Shown here one piece after another: positions 8,216 through 15,637 of a DNA stretch of 64,000 nucleotides. The position numbers were made by a program, and so were the translations under genes. The first letter of the stretch is position 1; each line of letters starts with the position of its first letter. This DNA is from Flavobacteriaceae bacterium (GTDB lineage: Bacteria > Bacteroidota > Bacteroidia > Flavobacteriales > Flavobacteriaceae): assembly GCA_016744415.1 (NCBI GenBank), contig JADGEL010000001.1, positions 558,001 to 622,000 on the forward strand, written 5' to 3'. The notes under the pieces are model-generated. The model was not told where the DNA came from. It did not search any database and saw only the letters and a program-made list of their open reading frames with translations.

Positions 8216-9631
8216 ATGAAAACAATTAAATTTTTAAAACTAATCTCATTTTCTGCCATGGCAGCTTTGACCATATCTTGTGTACAAGATGATGAATATG
8301 ATGTACCACCAGTTGGAGGTACAGAGCCAGAGATAGAAGTTAACTCAAGTATTGGCGCAGTAAGATCTGCATGGGATCAAAATAATGCAAGTAACAATGA
8401 AGATATATATACTTTTCCAACAGATGGCGGAGATTTATATTTAGCCGCATATGTAGTTTCTAGTGATTATGGTGGAAACTTTTACAAAACTTTAGTGGTA
8501 CAAGATGCTCCTGAAAGTCCAGAATTTGGTATCGAAGTATTGGTAGATAAAACATCTTTATTCGAATCGTATGAAGTAGGACGTAAAGTATACATTAAAT
8601 TAAACGGTCTGTCTGTATCTTATGATGATGGTGATGATAATGATCCAACTGATCCAACTGCAGGACGCTATAGTTTAGGGTCTTTAATTGGTGGTAGAGT
8701 TGATGATATTCCTCAATTTACCTATACAAACCATATCATACGTTCAACAGAAGTTGCTACAATTGTACCAACTGTAATTGCTATTGAAGATTTTGATCAA
8801 GACAATTTAAACACAATGGTTCAAATTCAAGGGATGCAGTTTGAAGTGAGTGAATTAAGTAAAACCTATGCTGGTGAAGCTAGTGATTCATTTGATGGAT
8901 TTAGAATTTTGTTGAGTTGTGAAGACGAATCAACTGCAACGTTGCAAACAAGTACGTTTGCTGATTTTAAATCTCATACTGTTGCACAAGGTCAAGGAAA
9001 TATCAATGCTGTTTTGGCAAAGGACTTTAGAGCAGATTTCTTTGTAATGATTATCAACACCCCAACAGATGTTGATTTTGCTAGCACTGATAGATGTGAC
9101 CCTGTAGTTTTAGAATGTACAGATCCTTCAGGTGGAGGCTCTGCTATATATTCTGAAGATTTTGAAGGGTTTTCTGATTATGCTTCTGAAGGTTGGGTAG
9201 AAGAAGTTGTTAGCGGAACTACTGATTGGTTTATTAGTGGTTTTGGAGGTAATACTTATTCACGTATCTCTGCGTTTAGGTCAGGAGATACCGATGGAAA
9301 AGCTTGGTTAGTAACTCCTGTAATTAATTTAGATGGCACAACGGGAGAAGAATTATCTTTTGATGTTCAGGCTAGTTATGATAATGGAGTCAATTTATCT
9401 GTATTTATTTCAACAGATTTTACTGGAGATCCAGAAACGGCAACTTGGCAACAGCTTGATGCAGATATCCCTTCAGGACCGTCTAGTGCTTTTGGTAATT
9501 TCGAATCTGTTGATCCAATAAATATTTCTTGTTTAGATGGTGACGTTCATATTGGCTTTTTATACAAAGGTATTGACCCAAGCGCAACAACAAGATATCA
9601 TATAGATAACATTGAAGTTACTGGAAACTAA
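8216..9631 (+). CDS. DUF5689 domain-containing lipoprotein with C-terminal choice-of-anchor-like domain
   Basis: A 471-residue lipoprotein. The lipobox LTISC places the lipidated cysteine at residue 22, followed by acidic residues (VQDDEYD) that in this phylum favour surface export. The N-terminal two thirds fits the DUF5689 family (OB-like fold, with YVVSSDYGGNFYKTLVVQD). The C-terminal 160 residues resemble a choice-of-anchor/cleaved-adhesin beta-sandwich (WLVTPVINLDG, LSVFISTDF). It is co-directional with the TonB-dependent receptor and probably co-transcribed. The pair parallels SusC/SusD logic, with this protein as ligand-binding lid or surface accessory. An intrinsic terminator follows. 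Confidence 0.88.
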   Translation: MKTIKFLKLISFSAMAALTISCVQDDEYDVPPVGGTEPEIEVNSSIGAVRSAWDQNNASNNEDIYTFPTDGGDLYLAAYVVSSDYGGNFYKTLVVQDAPESPEFGIEVLVDKTSLFESYEVGRKVYIKLNGLSVSYDDGDDNDPTDPTAGRYSLGSLIGGRVDDIPQFTYTNHIIRSTEVATIVPTVIAIEDFDQDNLNTMVQIQGMQFEVSELSKTYAGEASDSFDGFRILLSCEDESTATLQTSTFADFKSHTVAQGQGNINAVLAKDFRADFFVMIINTPTDVDFASTDRCDPVVLECTDPSGGGSAIYSEDFEGFSDYASEGWVEEVVSGTTDWFISGFGGNTYSRISAFRSGDTDGKAWLVTPVINLDGTTGEELSFDVQASYDNGVNLSVFISTDFTGDPETATWQQLDADIPSGPSSAFGNFESVDPINISCLDGDVHIGFLYKGIDPSATTRYHIDNIEVTGN

Positions 9632-9640
9632 AAAATATGT

Positions 9641-9665
9641 GTCATTCTCGTGAAAATGGGAATCC
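9641..9665 (+). repeat. REP-like dispersed repeat (GTCATT...GGAATCC type)
   Basis: GTCATTCTCG and TGGGAATCC are imperfect arms of the widespread GTCATTCC/GGAATGAC palindrome. It lies right after the lipoprotein stop; related units occur at 9767 and 54697. Confidence 0.5.
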
Positions 9666-9690
9666 ACAAGTTTTACAAATAGAATTTTAT

Positions 9691-9719
9691 AAGCCGAAGC
9701 AATATGCTTCGGCTTTTTT
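9691..9719 (+). terminator. intrinsic terminator of the receptor/lipoprotein operon
   Basis: AAGCCGAAGC pairs perfectly with GCTTCGGCTT around a 5-base loop, followed by a run of T. Confidence 0.93.
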
Positions 9720-9727
9720 GTTTTTTG

Positions 9728-9735
9728 TACATTTG
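9728..9735 (+). promoter_or_regulatory. -7 promoter box (TACATTTG) upstream of hflX
   Basis: TACATTTG is an exact TAnnTTTG match just after the terminator and 105 bases before hflX. No TTG at the right spacing was seen. Confidence 0.4.
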
Positions 9736-9766
9736 TAGTTTACTATAAGTAGATATTAAAAGAATT

Positions 9767-9809
9767 GTCATTCCGATAGAGAGAGAAACGAACGACAAGG
9801 AATCTCATC
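9767..9809 (+). repeat. dispersed flavobacterial-type repeat (GTCATTCCG...GGAATCTCATC)
   Basis: The unit starts GTCATTCCGATAG and ends AAGGAATCTCATC, the common form of an intergenic repeat in this family. It lies in the probable 5-prime UTR of hflX, so it may be transcribed with it. Confidence 0.5.
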
Positions 9810-9840
9810 AACAAATTAATACAAACAGCATTCCTTTAAA

Positions 9841-11058
9841 ATGATCGAAGAAAAAAAAGCAACATCAGAAAAAGCAGTTTTAATAGCGGTAGTTTCTCAA
9901 CTTCAAGACGAAGAAAAAACAACAGAGTATCTTGATGAGTTAGAATTTTTGACTTTAACTGCTGGTGGAAGAGCTGTAAAAAGATTCACCCAAAAGTTAG
10001 AAAAACCAAATCCAAAAACTTTTATCGGAACTGGTAAGTTAGAAGATATTGCTACTTATATAGAGCAACACAATATTGGTACCGCCATTTTTGATGATGA
10101 ATTAAACCCAGCTCAATTACGTAATATTGAAAAAGTATTAGACTGTAAAATCTTAGATCGCACCAATCTTATCTTAGATATTTTTGCTCAACGAGCACAA
10201 ACCTCTTATGCCCGCACCCAGGTTGAGTTGGCGCAATGTCAATACTTATTACCAAGACTTACAAGATTATGGACACACTTGAGTCGTCAAAAAGGGGGAA
10301 TCGGAATGCGTGGTCCTGGTGAAACAGAAATTGAAACAGATAGACGTATTGTGCGTGATAAAATTGCTTTGCTAAAAAAGAAGTTAACGGTTATTGATAA
10401 GCAAATGGCTGTTCAAAGAAAAAATAGAGGTAAAATGGTACGCGTAGCCTTAGTAGGCTATACCAATGTTGGTAAATCTACTTTAATGAATGTAGTGAGT
10501 AAAAGCGATGTGTTTGCCGAAAACAAATTGTTTGCAACCTTAGATACTACCGTAAGAAAAGTGGTAATTAAAAACATTCCGTTTTTATTGACAGATACTG
10601 TTGGATTTATTAGAAAATTACCAACACAATTAATCGAATCTTTTAAATCTACTTTGGATGAAGTGCGCGAAGCAGATTTGTTATTGCACGTAGTAGATAT
10701 TTCTCATCCAAATTTTGAAGACCATATTACCTCTGTAAATAAAATACTTGATGAAATTGAAAGCATAAACAAGCCAACCATTTTAGTTTTTAATAAAATT
10801 GATGCTTATAATCACGAAACCATCGACGATGACGATTTGGTTACTAAATTTTCAAAAGCACATTATACCCTAAATGATTGGAAGAAAACTTGGATGAATT
10901 CTGGAGATAATTGTTTGTTTATTTCGGCACTTAATAAAGAAAATTTAGATGACTTCCGTAAAAAGGTTTTTGAGGAAGTTAAAAAAATTCACATCCAACG
11001 TTTTCCATACAATGACTATTTGTATTATGAATATGATGAAAATGGAGAAGGAATTTAA
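9841..11058 (+). CDS. hflX: ribosome-associated GTPase HflX
   Basis: A 405-residue HflX/Obg-superfamily GTPase. An N-terminal HflX domain (with the glycine-rich linker GGIGMRGPGETEIETD) is followed by the G domain: G1 GYTNVGKST at 206-214, G3 DTVGFI near 252, and G4 NKID near 318. HflX binds the 50S subunit and splits or rescues stalled ribosomes under stress. A short acidic C-terminal tail is normal for this phylum. It ends exactly where the convergent CNNM-family gene ends, with no gap. Confidence 0.96.
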   Translation: MIEEKKATSEKAVLIAVVSQLQDEEKTTEYLDELEFLTLTAGGRAVKRFTQKLEKPNPKTFIGTGKLEDIATYIEQHNIGTAIFDDELNPAQLRNIEKVLDCKILDRTNLILDIFAQRAQTSYARTQVELAQCQYLLPRLTRLWTHLSRQKGGIGMRGPGETEIETDRRIVRDKIALLKKKLTVIDKQMAVQRKNRGKMVRVALVGYTNVGKSTLMNVVSKSDVFAENKLFATLDTTVRKVVIKNIPFLLTDTVGFIRKLPTQLIESFKSTLDEVREADLLLHVVDISHPNFEDHITSVNKILDEIESINKPTILVFNKIDAYNHETIDDDDLVTKFSKAHYTLNDWKKTWMNSGDNCLFISALNKENLDDFRKKVFEEVKKIHIQRFPYNDYLYYEYDENGEGI

Positions 11059-12117
11059 TTAGTCGTCAGTTAATCCATATCGTTTAGCTCTAGTTTTCCA
11101 CATGTTTCTTGCAAGTGTTTGCAAATCTTCATGGCTATCACTTTCGTCTACAATTTCTAAGCCTAAAAGTGTTTCAATAATATCTTCTTGTGTCACCAAA
11201 CCGCTAATTGACCCAAACTCATCAACAACCAAAGCTATGTGTTCACGTTTTTCAATTAAATCTTCAAACAACGGTTTTATTTGAGCATTTCTTTCGGTTA
11301 TAATAATTGTACGTTTAATCGTTTTTAAGGTTTCATTACCATTCCCCTTAATGATTGCTTCTAGCATTTGATCTTTCAAAAAATAACCAGTGATGGCATC
11401 TATTGAATCATCATAAATAGGTATTCTAGAAAATTTTAATTGCGGATTTTCATCATAAAAATCTTTAATATTCATCGTTTCAATGGCGGTCTGCAAAACT
11501 GTTCTAGGAGTCATGATATCTTTTACTAGAACCTTTTTAAAGTCAATAAGATTTTTAATTACTTTACTTTCCGATTCTTGAAAAACACCCTCTTCTTTAG
11601 CAATATCTGCCATAGCTTGAAAGTCTTCTCTACTTACATTTGCTTCGTGAGTATTTTTACCTACTAGATTTGTTACTAATTCTAACAACCATAAAACACC
11701 TGTTATTTTTAATGGAAACATGAGTATTATGGTTCCTTTGGTTGTGAAATTAGCTAGTTTTTTCCAATAAGTTGCTCCAATTGACTTTGGAATGATTTCT
11801 GATAAAATTAATATCAATAAAGTCATAATAGCTGATACAATTCCGACTGCATTGTTTCCAGAGCCAAAAGTTTTTTCAGCTTGTACACCTACCATAATCG
11901 CACCAACTGTATGAGCAATTGTATTGACGGTTAAAATAGTAATTAGCGGTTTGTTAATATCATCCTTCAACACTTTCAAGGTTTTAGCAAATGCTTCTCC
12001 TTCTTTCTTTTTTATAGTAATATACGTCGGTGTTATACTTAATAAAACAGCTTCAAATATGGAGCATAAAAAAGAAAAAGCAATAGAGATTACTGCGTAA
12101 AGAATTAATAATGACAT
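11059..12117 (-). CDS. CNNM/CorC-like hemolysin-family membrane protein (DUF21 + CBS pair)
   Basis: A 352-residue inner-membrane protein. The N-terminal DUF21/CNNM domain (about 1-190) has three to four hydrophobic segments, including LLILILSEIIPKSIGA. A CBS-domain pair follows (about 200-330), with KDIMTPRTV and ALVVDEFGSISGLVTQED as the two typical signatures. The C-terminal CorC_HlyC FAD-like domain of longer relatives is missing, which is a recognised short form. CNNM/CorC proteins are implicated in magnesium or sodium/magnesium transport, with CBS domains sensing nucleotide. The name hemolysin is historical. Confidence 0.9.
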   Translation of the reverse strand: MSLLILYAVISIAFSFLCSIFEAVLLSITPTYITIKKKEGEAFAKTLKVLKDDINKPLITILTVNTIAHTVGAIMVGVQAEKTFGSGNNAVGIVSAIMTLLILILSEIIPKSIGATYWKKLANFTTKGTIILMFPLKITGVLWLLELVTNLVGKNTHEANVSREDFQAMADIAKEEGVFQESESKVIKNLIDFKKVLVKDIMTPRTVLQTAIETMNIKDFYDENPQLKFSRIPIYDDSIDAITGYFLKDQMLEAIIKGNGNETLKTIKRTIIITERNAQIKPLFEDLIEKREHIALVVDEFGSISGLVTQEDIIETLLGLEIVDESDSHEDLQTLARNMWKTRAKRYGLTDD

Positions 12118-12160
12118 TCAAAATAGTTTTTGCTAAATTACAATTTTATAAAATAGGTAT

Positions 12161-12190
12161 AAAAAAAGCTTCCTTAAAAAGAAAGCTTTA
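12161..12190 (-). terminator. intrinsic terminator of the DUF3078 gene
   Basis: AAAGCTT pairs with AAGCTTT, with the stem extending past one mismatch to a 3-base loop. The minus strand continues into a seven-T tract. Confidence 0.8.
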
Positions 12191-12212
12191 ATATTTATTG
12201 ATTATTAAATTC

Positions 12213-13142
12213 TTAAAAATTAAGATTAACTCCTAAACCAAATACTTCTCTAACCTGAAAACCTGAATAGGCATTGTCGTCATAAATAGTTTGGAAAGTT
12301 AAGTTTGTAGATAATACATCATTTATTTTCATTACCAAATTCATAGTGTAATCAATGTCAATGTTTTGAGGCTTGTCAATATAGTTTGAATAAAGAGATA
12401 TTAAATTCTCCATCGAAACATTTTTCATAATATCAAATTTATAATATCCTCTAATGTTTAAACCAAATTCAAACAAGCTTTTATCTCCAGGATTAACTCC
12501 AAAAGTTTCAACATCATTACTAGAATCATACGTTACATTATTTGGATCATCATCATTATACGAAAATATTTCACTCGTAATAAATGTAAATTTAGCCGTT
12601 GCTGGTGATAAATTTACATATAAGTTATCCGATTTTTTCCACAAGAAACCGGGTCCAAAACTCCAATAAGCTGGTTTAAAAAATCCTGATGTAGGAAAAT
12701 TTTCACTGTCTGCGCCTGGATTTTGGTCTAAATAATCATCTTCATAATCATATCCATCAGTAAACTGTGTTTTAAAGTTCATAAAGAAAGAAAAATTCCA
12801 GTATTCTTTTTTCATTTTCCGCCCTAAAATAGAATTCAACTCTAATCTATCGTCTGTTTTTCTTGCACCATCATCATCATTAATTGTAAGCCCATAACTA
12901 GCTAATAGTTTATTATCTAATGTCCAAATTCCTTTAGTATAATTAAAATCATAGTTTACATTCAGGTTCCCTGCAAAATTATTATCTCCTCCTGCTTGCC
13001 AATTAGAAAAAGCTGTTTGATTAATTAATAAGGTAATAGTTCCTGAGGTTCTCCAACCATCTTGAATGCTGTCTGTTTCTTCTTGTGCATAAACAAATGT
13101 ACTTGTAATAATTAGCAATGCAACTAATAGTAATTTTTTCAT
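12213..13142 (-). CDS. DUF3078 domain-containing outer-membrane beta-barrel protein
   Basis: The start is set at MKKLLLVALLIITSTFVYAQ, a clean signal peptide, giving 309 residues; an upstream in-frame ATG at 13178 would add 12 residues and overlap the promoter. The mature protein has the DUF3078 signature (NQTAFSNWQAGGDNN, then FDYNY-type strands) and alternating amphipathic strands ending in a terminal Phe (FGLGVNLNF), as in outer-membrane barrels. Function is unknown. In flavobacteria this gene commonly ends the SufE/DUF59/DUF2480 run, as here. It has its own promoter box, so it need not depend on the Suf genes. Confidence 0.88.
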   Translation of the reverse strand: MKKLLLVALLIITSTFVYAQEETDSIQDGWRTSGTITLLINQTAFSNWQAGGDNNFAGNLNVNYDFNYTKGIWTLDNKLLASYGLTINDDDGARKTDDRLELNSILGRKMKKEYWNFSFFMNFKTQFTDGYDYEDDYLDQNPGADSENFPTSGFFKPAYWSFGPGFLWKKSDNLYVNLSPATAKFTFITSEIFSYNDDDPNNVTYDSSNDVETFGVNPGDKSLFEFGLNIRGYYKFDIMKNVSMENLISLYSNYIDKPQNIDIDYTMNLVMKINDVLSTNLTFQTIYDDNAYSGFQVREVFGLGVNLNF

Positions 13143-13167
13143 TTTTATAGAATTTAGTTTAAGTGTG

Positions 13168-13175
13168 CAAAGATA
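13168..13175 (-). promoter_or_regulatory. -7 promoter box (TATCTTTG) for the DUF3078 gene
   Basis: The minus strand reads TATCTTTG followed by C, the form seen repeatedly in this window, 25 bases upstream of the ATG. The -33 element is unclear. Confidence 0.5.
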
Positions 13176-13199
13176 CACTTATTAGCTAAAAATAAAAGG

Positions 13200-13706
13200 C
13201 TATTTTTTTGATTTAAAAATCGGTACTGTAGAACATGCCTCACCATACATCACCGATTTTGCAACAGGAATTAATTTTGAAATTAACTGAATGTAGGCAG
13301 TTTCTGGAATGGGTTTGTTTGAACACCCTTTTATGATGATTGGTTTGTCTTTATATGCATCAATTGGTAATGTCAAAATAATATCTTGAAAAATTGCAGT
13401 TTCTAATTCAACTAAATTTCCAACAACAATTCTTTGAGTAAATAATGAAAGCTGGGAAGTGATTAAAAGGTAAGCCCAAGACGGAATGATAGCATCAACA
13501 GAACAGGTGAGCGCCACAAAATAATTTTGATATTGTGACCAATCGTGGTTTTGAACCTGATCTCTAAAGTCTTTCTCTTTGAGAATTAATTCTTGAAACA
13601 ACCAATCTTTAATATCAAAAACAAAACGCTTCCCTTGAGGGTAATAATCTTCAAGATCTATAGTAATCAGCTTACTTTTTGCAACTCTGTTTTTAATTTC
13701 TTTCAT
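13200..13706 (-). CDS. DUF2480 family protein
   Basis: A 168-residue cytoplasmic protein without signal peptide or membrane segment. It matches the DUF2480 pattern (LEDYYPQGKRFVFDIKDWLF near the N-terminus, then QNYFVALTCSVDAIIPSWAY). The family has no established activity but is regularly found beside SUF iron-sulfur genes in Bacteroidota. Cysteines occur in TCSVD, GCSNK and EACSTV. It lies 39 bases downstream of the SufT-like gene in the same direction, so a role linked to Fe-S assembly is plausible by context only. Confidence 0.88.
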   Translation of the reverse strand: MKEIKNRVAKSKLITIDLEDYYPQGKRFVFDIKDWLFQELILKEKDFRDQVQNHDWSQYQNYFVALTCSVDAIIPSWAYLLITSQLSLFTQRIVVGNLVELETAIFQDIILTLPIDAYKDKPIIIKGCSNKPIPETAYIQLISKLIPVAKSVMYGEACSTVPIFKSKK

Positions 13707-13745
13707 TATAAATTGTTATTCCTGTTTACATAGGGATGATAACTC

Positions 13746-14066
13746 CTACAAAAAACCTAATTCCAATTTTGCTTCTTCGCTCATTAAATCTTGTGTCCAA
13801 GTAGGGTCAAAAGTAATCTCAACATTACAATCTCTAACTTCTTCTAAAGTCTTTACTTTTTCTTCAACCTCAATAGGTAAAGTTTCAGCAACAGGGCAAT
13901 TTGGAGATGTTAAAGTCATCAATATCTTAATATCATTTTCCTCACTCACCATTACATCATAAATCAATCCTAATTCATAAATATCTACCGGTATCTCAGG
14001 GTCAAAAATTGATTTTAAAACTCCAACTATTTTATCTCCTAAATTTTGTGTGTCATCTTGTGTCAT
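13746..14066 (-). CDS. SUF-system Fe-S assembly protein, DUF59/MIP18 family (SufT-like)
   Basis: A 106-residue DUF59/MIP18 protein. The conserved DPEIPVDIYELGLIYDV (22-38) and the reactive cysteine in TSPNCPVAE (C57) are intact. Members assist maturation or transfer of iron-sulfur clusters in the cytoplasm. It follows sufE after 12 bases and precedes DUF2480. The relatives PaaD and SufT share the fold; the neighbours favour the Fe-S role. Confidence 0.93.
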   Translation of the reverse strand: MTQDDTQNLGDKIVGVLKSIFDPEIPVDIYELGLIYDVMVSEENDIKILMTLTSPNCPVAETLPIEVEEKVKTLEEVRDCNVEITFDPTWTQDLMSEEAKLELGFL

Positions 14067-14078
14067 AACTTTATGATT

Positions 14079-14504
14079 TTATTCTGTTAATTTACTTTGA
14101 TACGCTAAGGCATATAACTTTATTTGTTTCAACATAGACACCAATCCATTTGCTCTTGTTGGCGATAAATGCTCTTTTAATCCAATTTCATTAATAAATT
14201 CTGTATCAGCTTCTAAAATGTCAGCAGGTTTCTGGTCGGAAAAAACTCGTAAAACCAACGCTACAATTCCTTTAGTTAAAATCGCATCACTGTCAGCAGT
14301 AAAATGAATTTTATCATCATTTAAATCTGCATGAATCCAAACTTTAGATTGGCAGCCTTTAATCAAATTTTCTTCAATTTTGTTAGCAACATCAATAATT
14401 TCTACTGATTTTCCTAGATCAATCATATATTCATAACGCTCCATCCAATCGTCAAAGACATCGAACTCATCAATAATTTCTTCTTGTATTTCTTTGATAG
14501 TCAT
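14079..14504 (-). CDS. sufE: SufE family sulfur acceptor protein
   Basis: A 141-residue SufE. The acceptor cysteine is C51 in LIKGCQSKVWIHA, the usual SufE context; RANGLVSMLKQI is the typical C-terminal helix. SufE takes persulfide sulfur from the SufS cysteine desulfurase and passes it to the SufBCD scaffold. None of sufS, sufB, sufC or sufD is in the window: upstream is a divergent sugar kinase. The start codon lies 99 bases from that kinase, with divergent promoter boxes. Confidence 0.93.
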   Translation of the reverse strand: MTIKEIQEEIIDEFDVFDDWMERYEYMIDLGKSVEIIDVANKIEENLIKGCQSKVWIHADLNDDKIHFTADSDAILTKGIVALVLRVFSDQKPADILEADTEFINEIGLKEHLSPTRANGLVSMLKQIKLYALAYQSKLTE

Positions 14505-14522
14505 TTTTAAAACTTATTTTTG
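14493..14522 (+). promoter_or_regulatory. promoter of the PfkB kinase gene
   Basis: TTTG (14493-14496), 18 bases, then TATTTTTG (14515-14522). The -33 element overlaps the first codons of divergent sufE. Expected transcript start is about 75 bases before the kinase ATG. Confidence 0.55.
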
Positions 14523-14541
14523 CAAAAAAATAATTAAGGCA

Positions 14542-14549
14542 CAAAAATA
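14542..14549 (-). promoter_or_regulatory. -7 promoter box (TATTTTTG) for the sufE run
   Basis: The minus strand reads TATTTTTG, 37 bases before the sufE ATG. No clear -33 element. It faces the kinase promoter, and the two transcripts would overlap. Confidence 0.45.
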
Positions 14550-14603
14550 GTACATTTATATGATAAATAGCTGCTCTTTTAAAGTGCAAAATTGATGTAA
14601 ATT

Positions 14604-15527
14604 ATGAGTAAATTATTAGCTGTTGGTACAGTTGCTTTTGATGCTATTGAAACTCCTTTTGGGAAAACAGATAAAATTTTGGGTGGTTCAGGTACATTTG
14701 TTGGTCTTGCCGCTTCTAAATTCGAAGTTAATATCGGAATTGTTTCTGTAGTAGGTGGAGATTTCCCCCAATCGTATTTAGATATGATGAAAGAAAACGG
14801 AATTAATACTGACGGAGTCGAAATTATCAAAGAAGGTAAAACATTTTTTTGGAGTGGTAAATATCACAATGATATGAACTCTAGAGATACTTTGATTACC
14901 GAGTTAAATGTTTTAGAACATTTTAAGCCTATAGTTCCAGAAGCATATAAAAATTCTAGTATTGTAATGTTGGGGAATTTACACCCTTTAACCCAAGCTT
15001 CTGTTTTAGATCAAATGTCTGTGAAACCAAAACTGGTAGTTTTAGATACTATGAATTTTTGGATGGATATTGCTTTAGACGATTTACACCAAGTTTTAAA
15101 ACGTATAGATGTAATTACCATTAATGATGATGAAGCAAGACAATTGAGTGGTGAGTATTCTTTGGTAAATGCTGCGAAGAAGATTCACACGATGGGGCCT
15201 AAATACGTGGTGATTAAAAAAGGAGAGCATGGTGCTTTATTGTTTAGCGAAGAAGGAATGTTCTATGCACCGGCATTACCCCTAGCTGAGGTTTTTGATC
15301 CAACTGGTGCGGGAGATACTTTTGCAGGAGGTTTTTGTGGATATTTAGCCAAGACAGAAAATATCTCATTTGAGAATATGAAAAATGCCATTATATACGG
15401 TTCTAATCTCGCATCGTTTTGTGTTGAGAAATTTGGAACTCAAAGAATGGAAGAATTAAAAAATGGTGAAGTGGAAGAACGACTACGCGCCTTTAAAGAG
15501 CTGACTCAATTTGATATTGTGTCTTAA
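14604..15527 (+). CDS. PfkB-family carbohydrate/nucleoside kinase
   Basis: A 307-residue ribokinase-fold kinase. The N-terminal substrate region has GGSGTFVGLAASKF and the C-terminal PfkB signature is DPTGAGDTFAGGF (from residue 232), with the catalytic Asp in GAGD. PfkB enzymes phosphorylate sugars or nucleosides with ATP; the substrate cannot be told from sequence alone. It is followed after a terminator by a PurF-like gene, a pairing I recall from other flavobacteria, which hints at ribose or nucleoside metabolism. Confidence 0.92.
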   Translation: MSKLLAVGTVAFDAIETPFGKTDKILGGSGTFVGLAASKFEVNIGIVSVVGGDFPQSYLDMMKENGINTDGVEIIKEGKTFFWSGKYHNDMNSRDTLITELNVLEHFKPIVPEAYKNSSIVMLGNLHPLTQASVLDQMSVKPKLVVLDTMNFWMDIALDDLHQVLKRIDVITINDDEARQLSGEYSLVNAAKKIHTMGPKYVVIKKGEHGALLFSEEGMFYAPALPLAEVFDPTGAGDTFAGGFCGYLAKTENISFENMKNAIIYGSNLASFCVEKFGTQRMEELKNGEVEERLRAFKELTQFDIVS

Positions 15528-15532
15528 TTTTG

Positions 15533-15559
15533 AAATTCCGCCTTTGTGCGGAATTTTTT
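15533..15559 (+). terminator. intrinsic terminator after the PfkB kinase
   Basis: AATTCCGC pairs with GCGGAATT around a 6-base loop, followed by Ts. Confidence 0.9.
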
Positions 15560-15637
15560 ATTTTAAATGTTCTTGAAGTTATTGAGTAAAATAAAAGCAA
15601 GAATCTAAAAAACAACACATACAAAACCTAAACAAAA

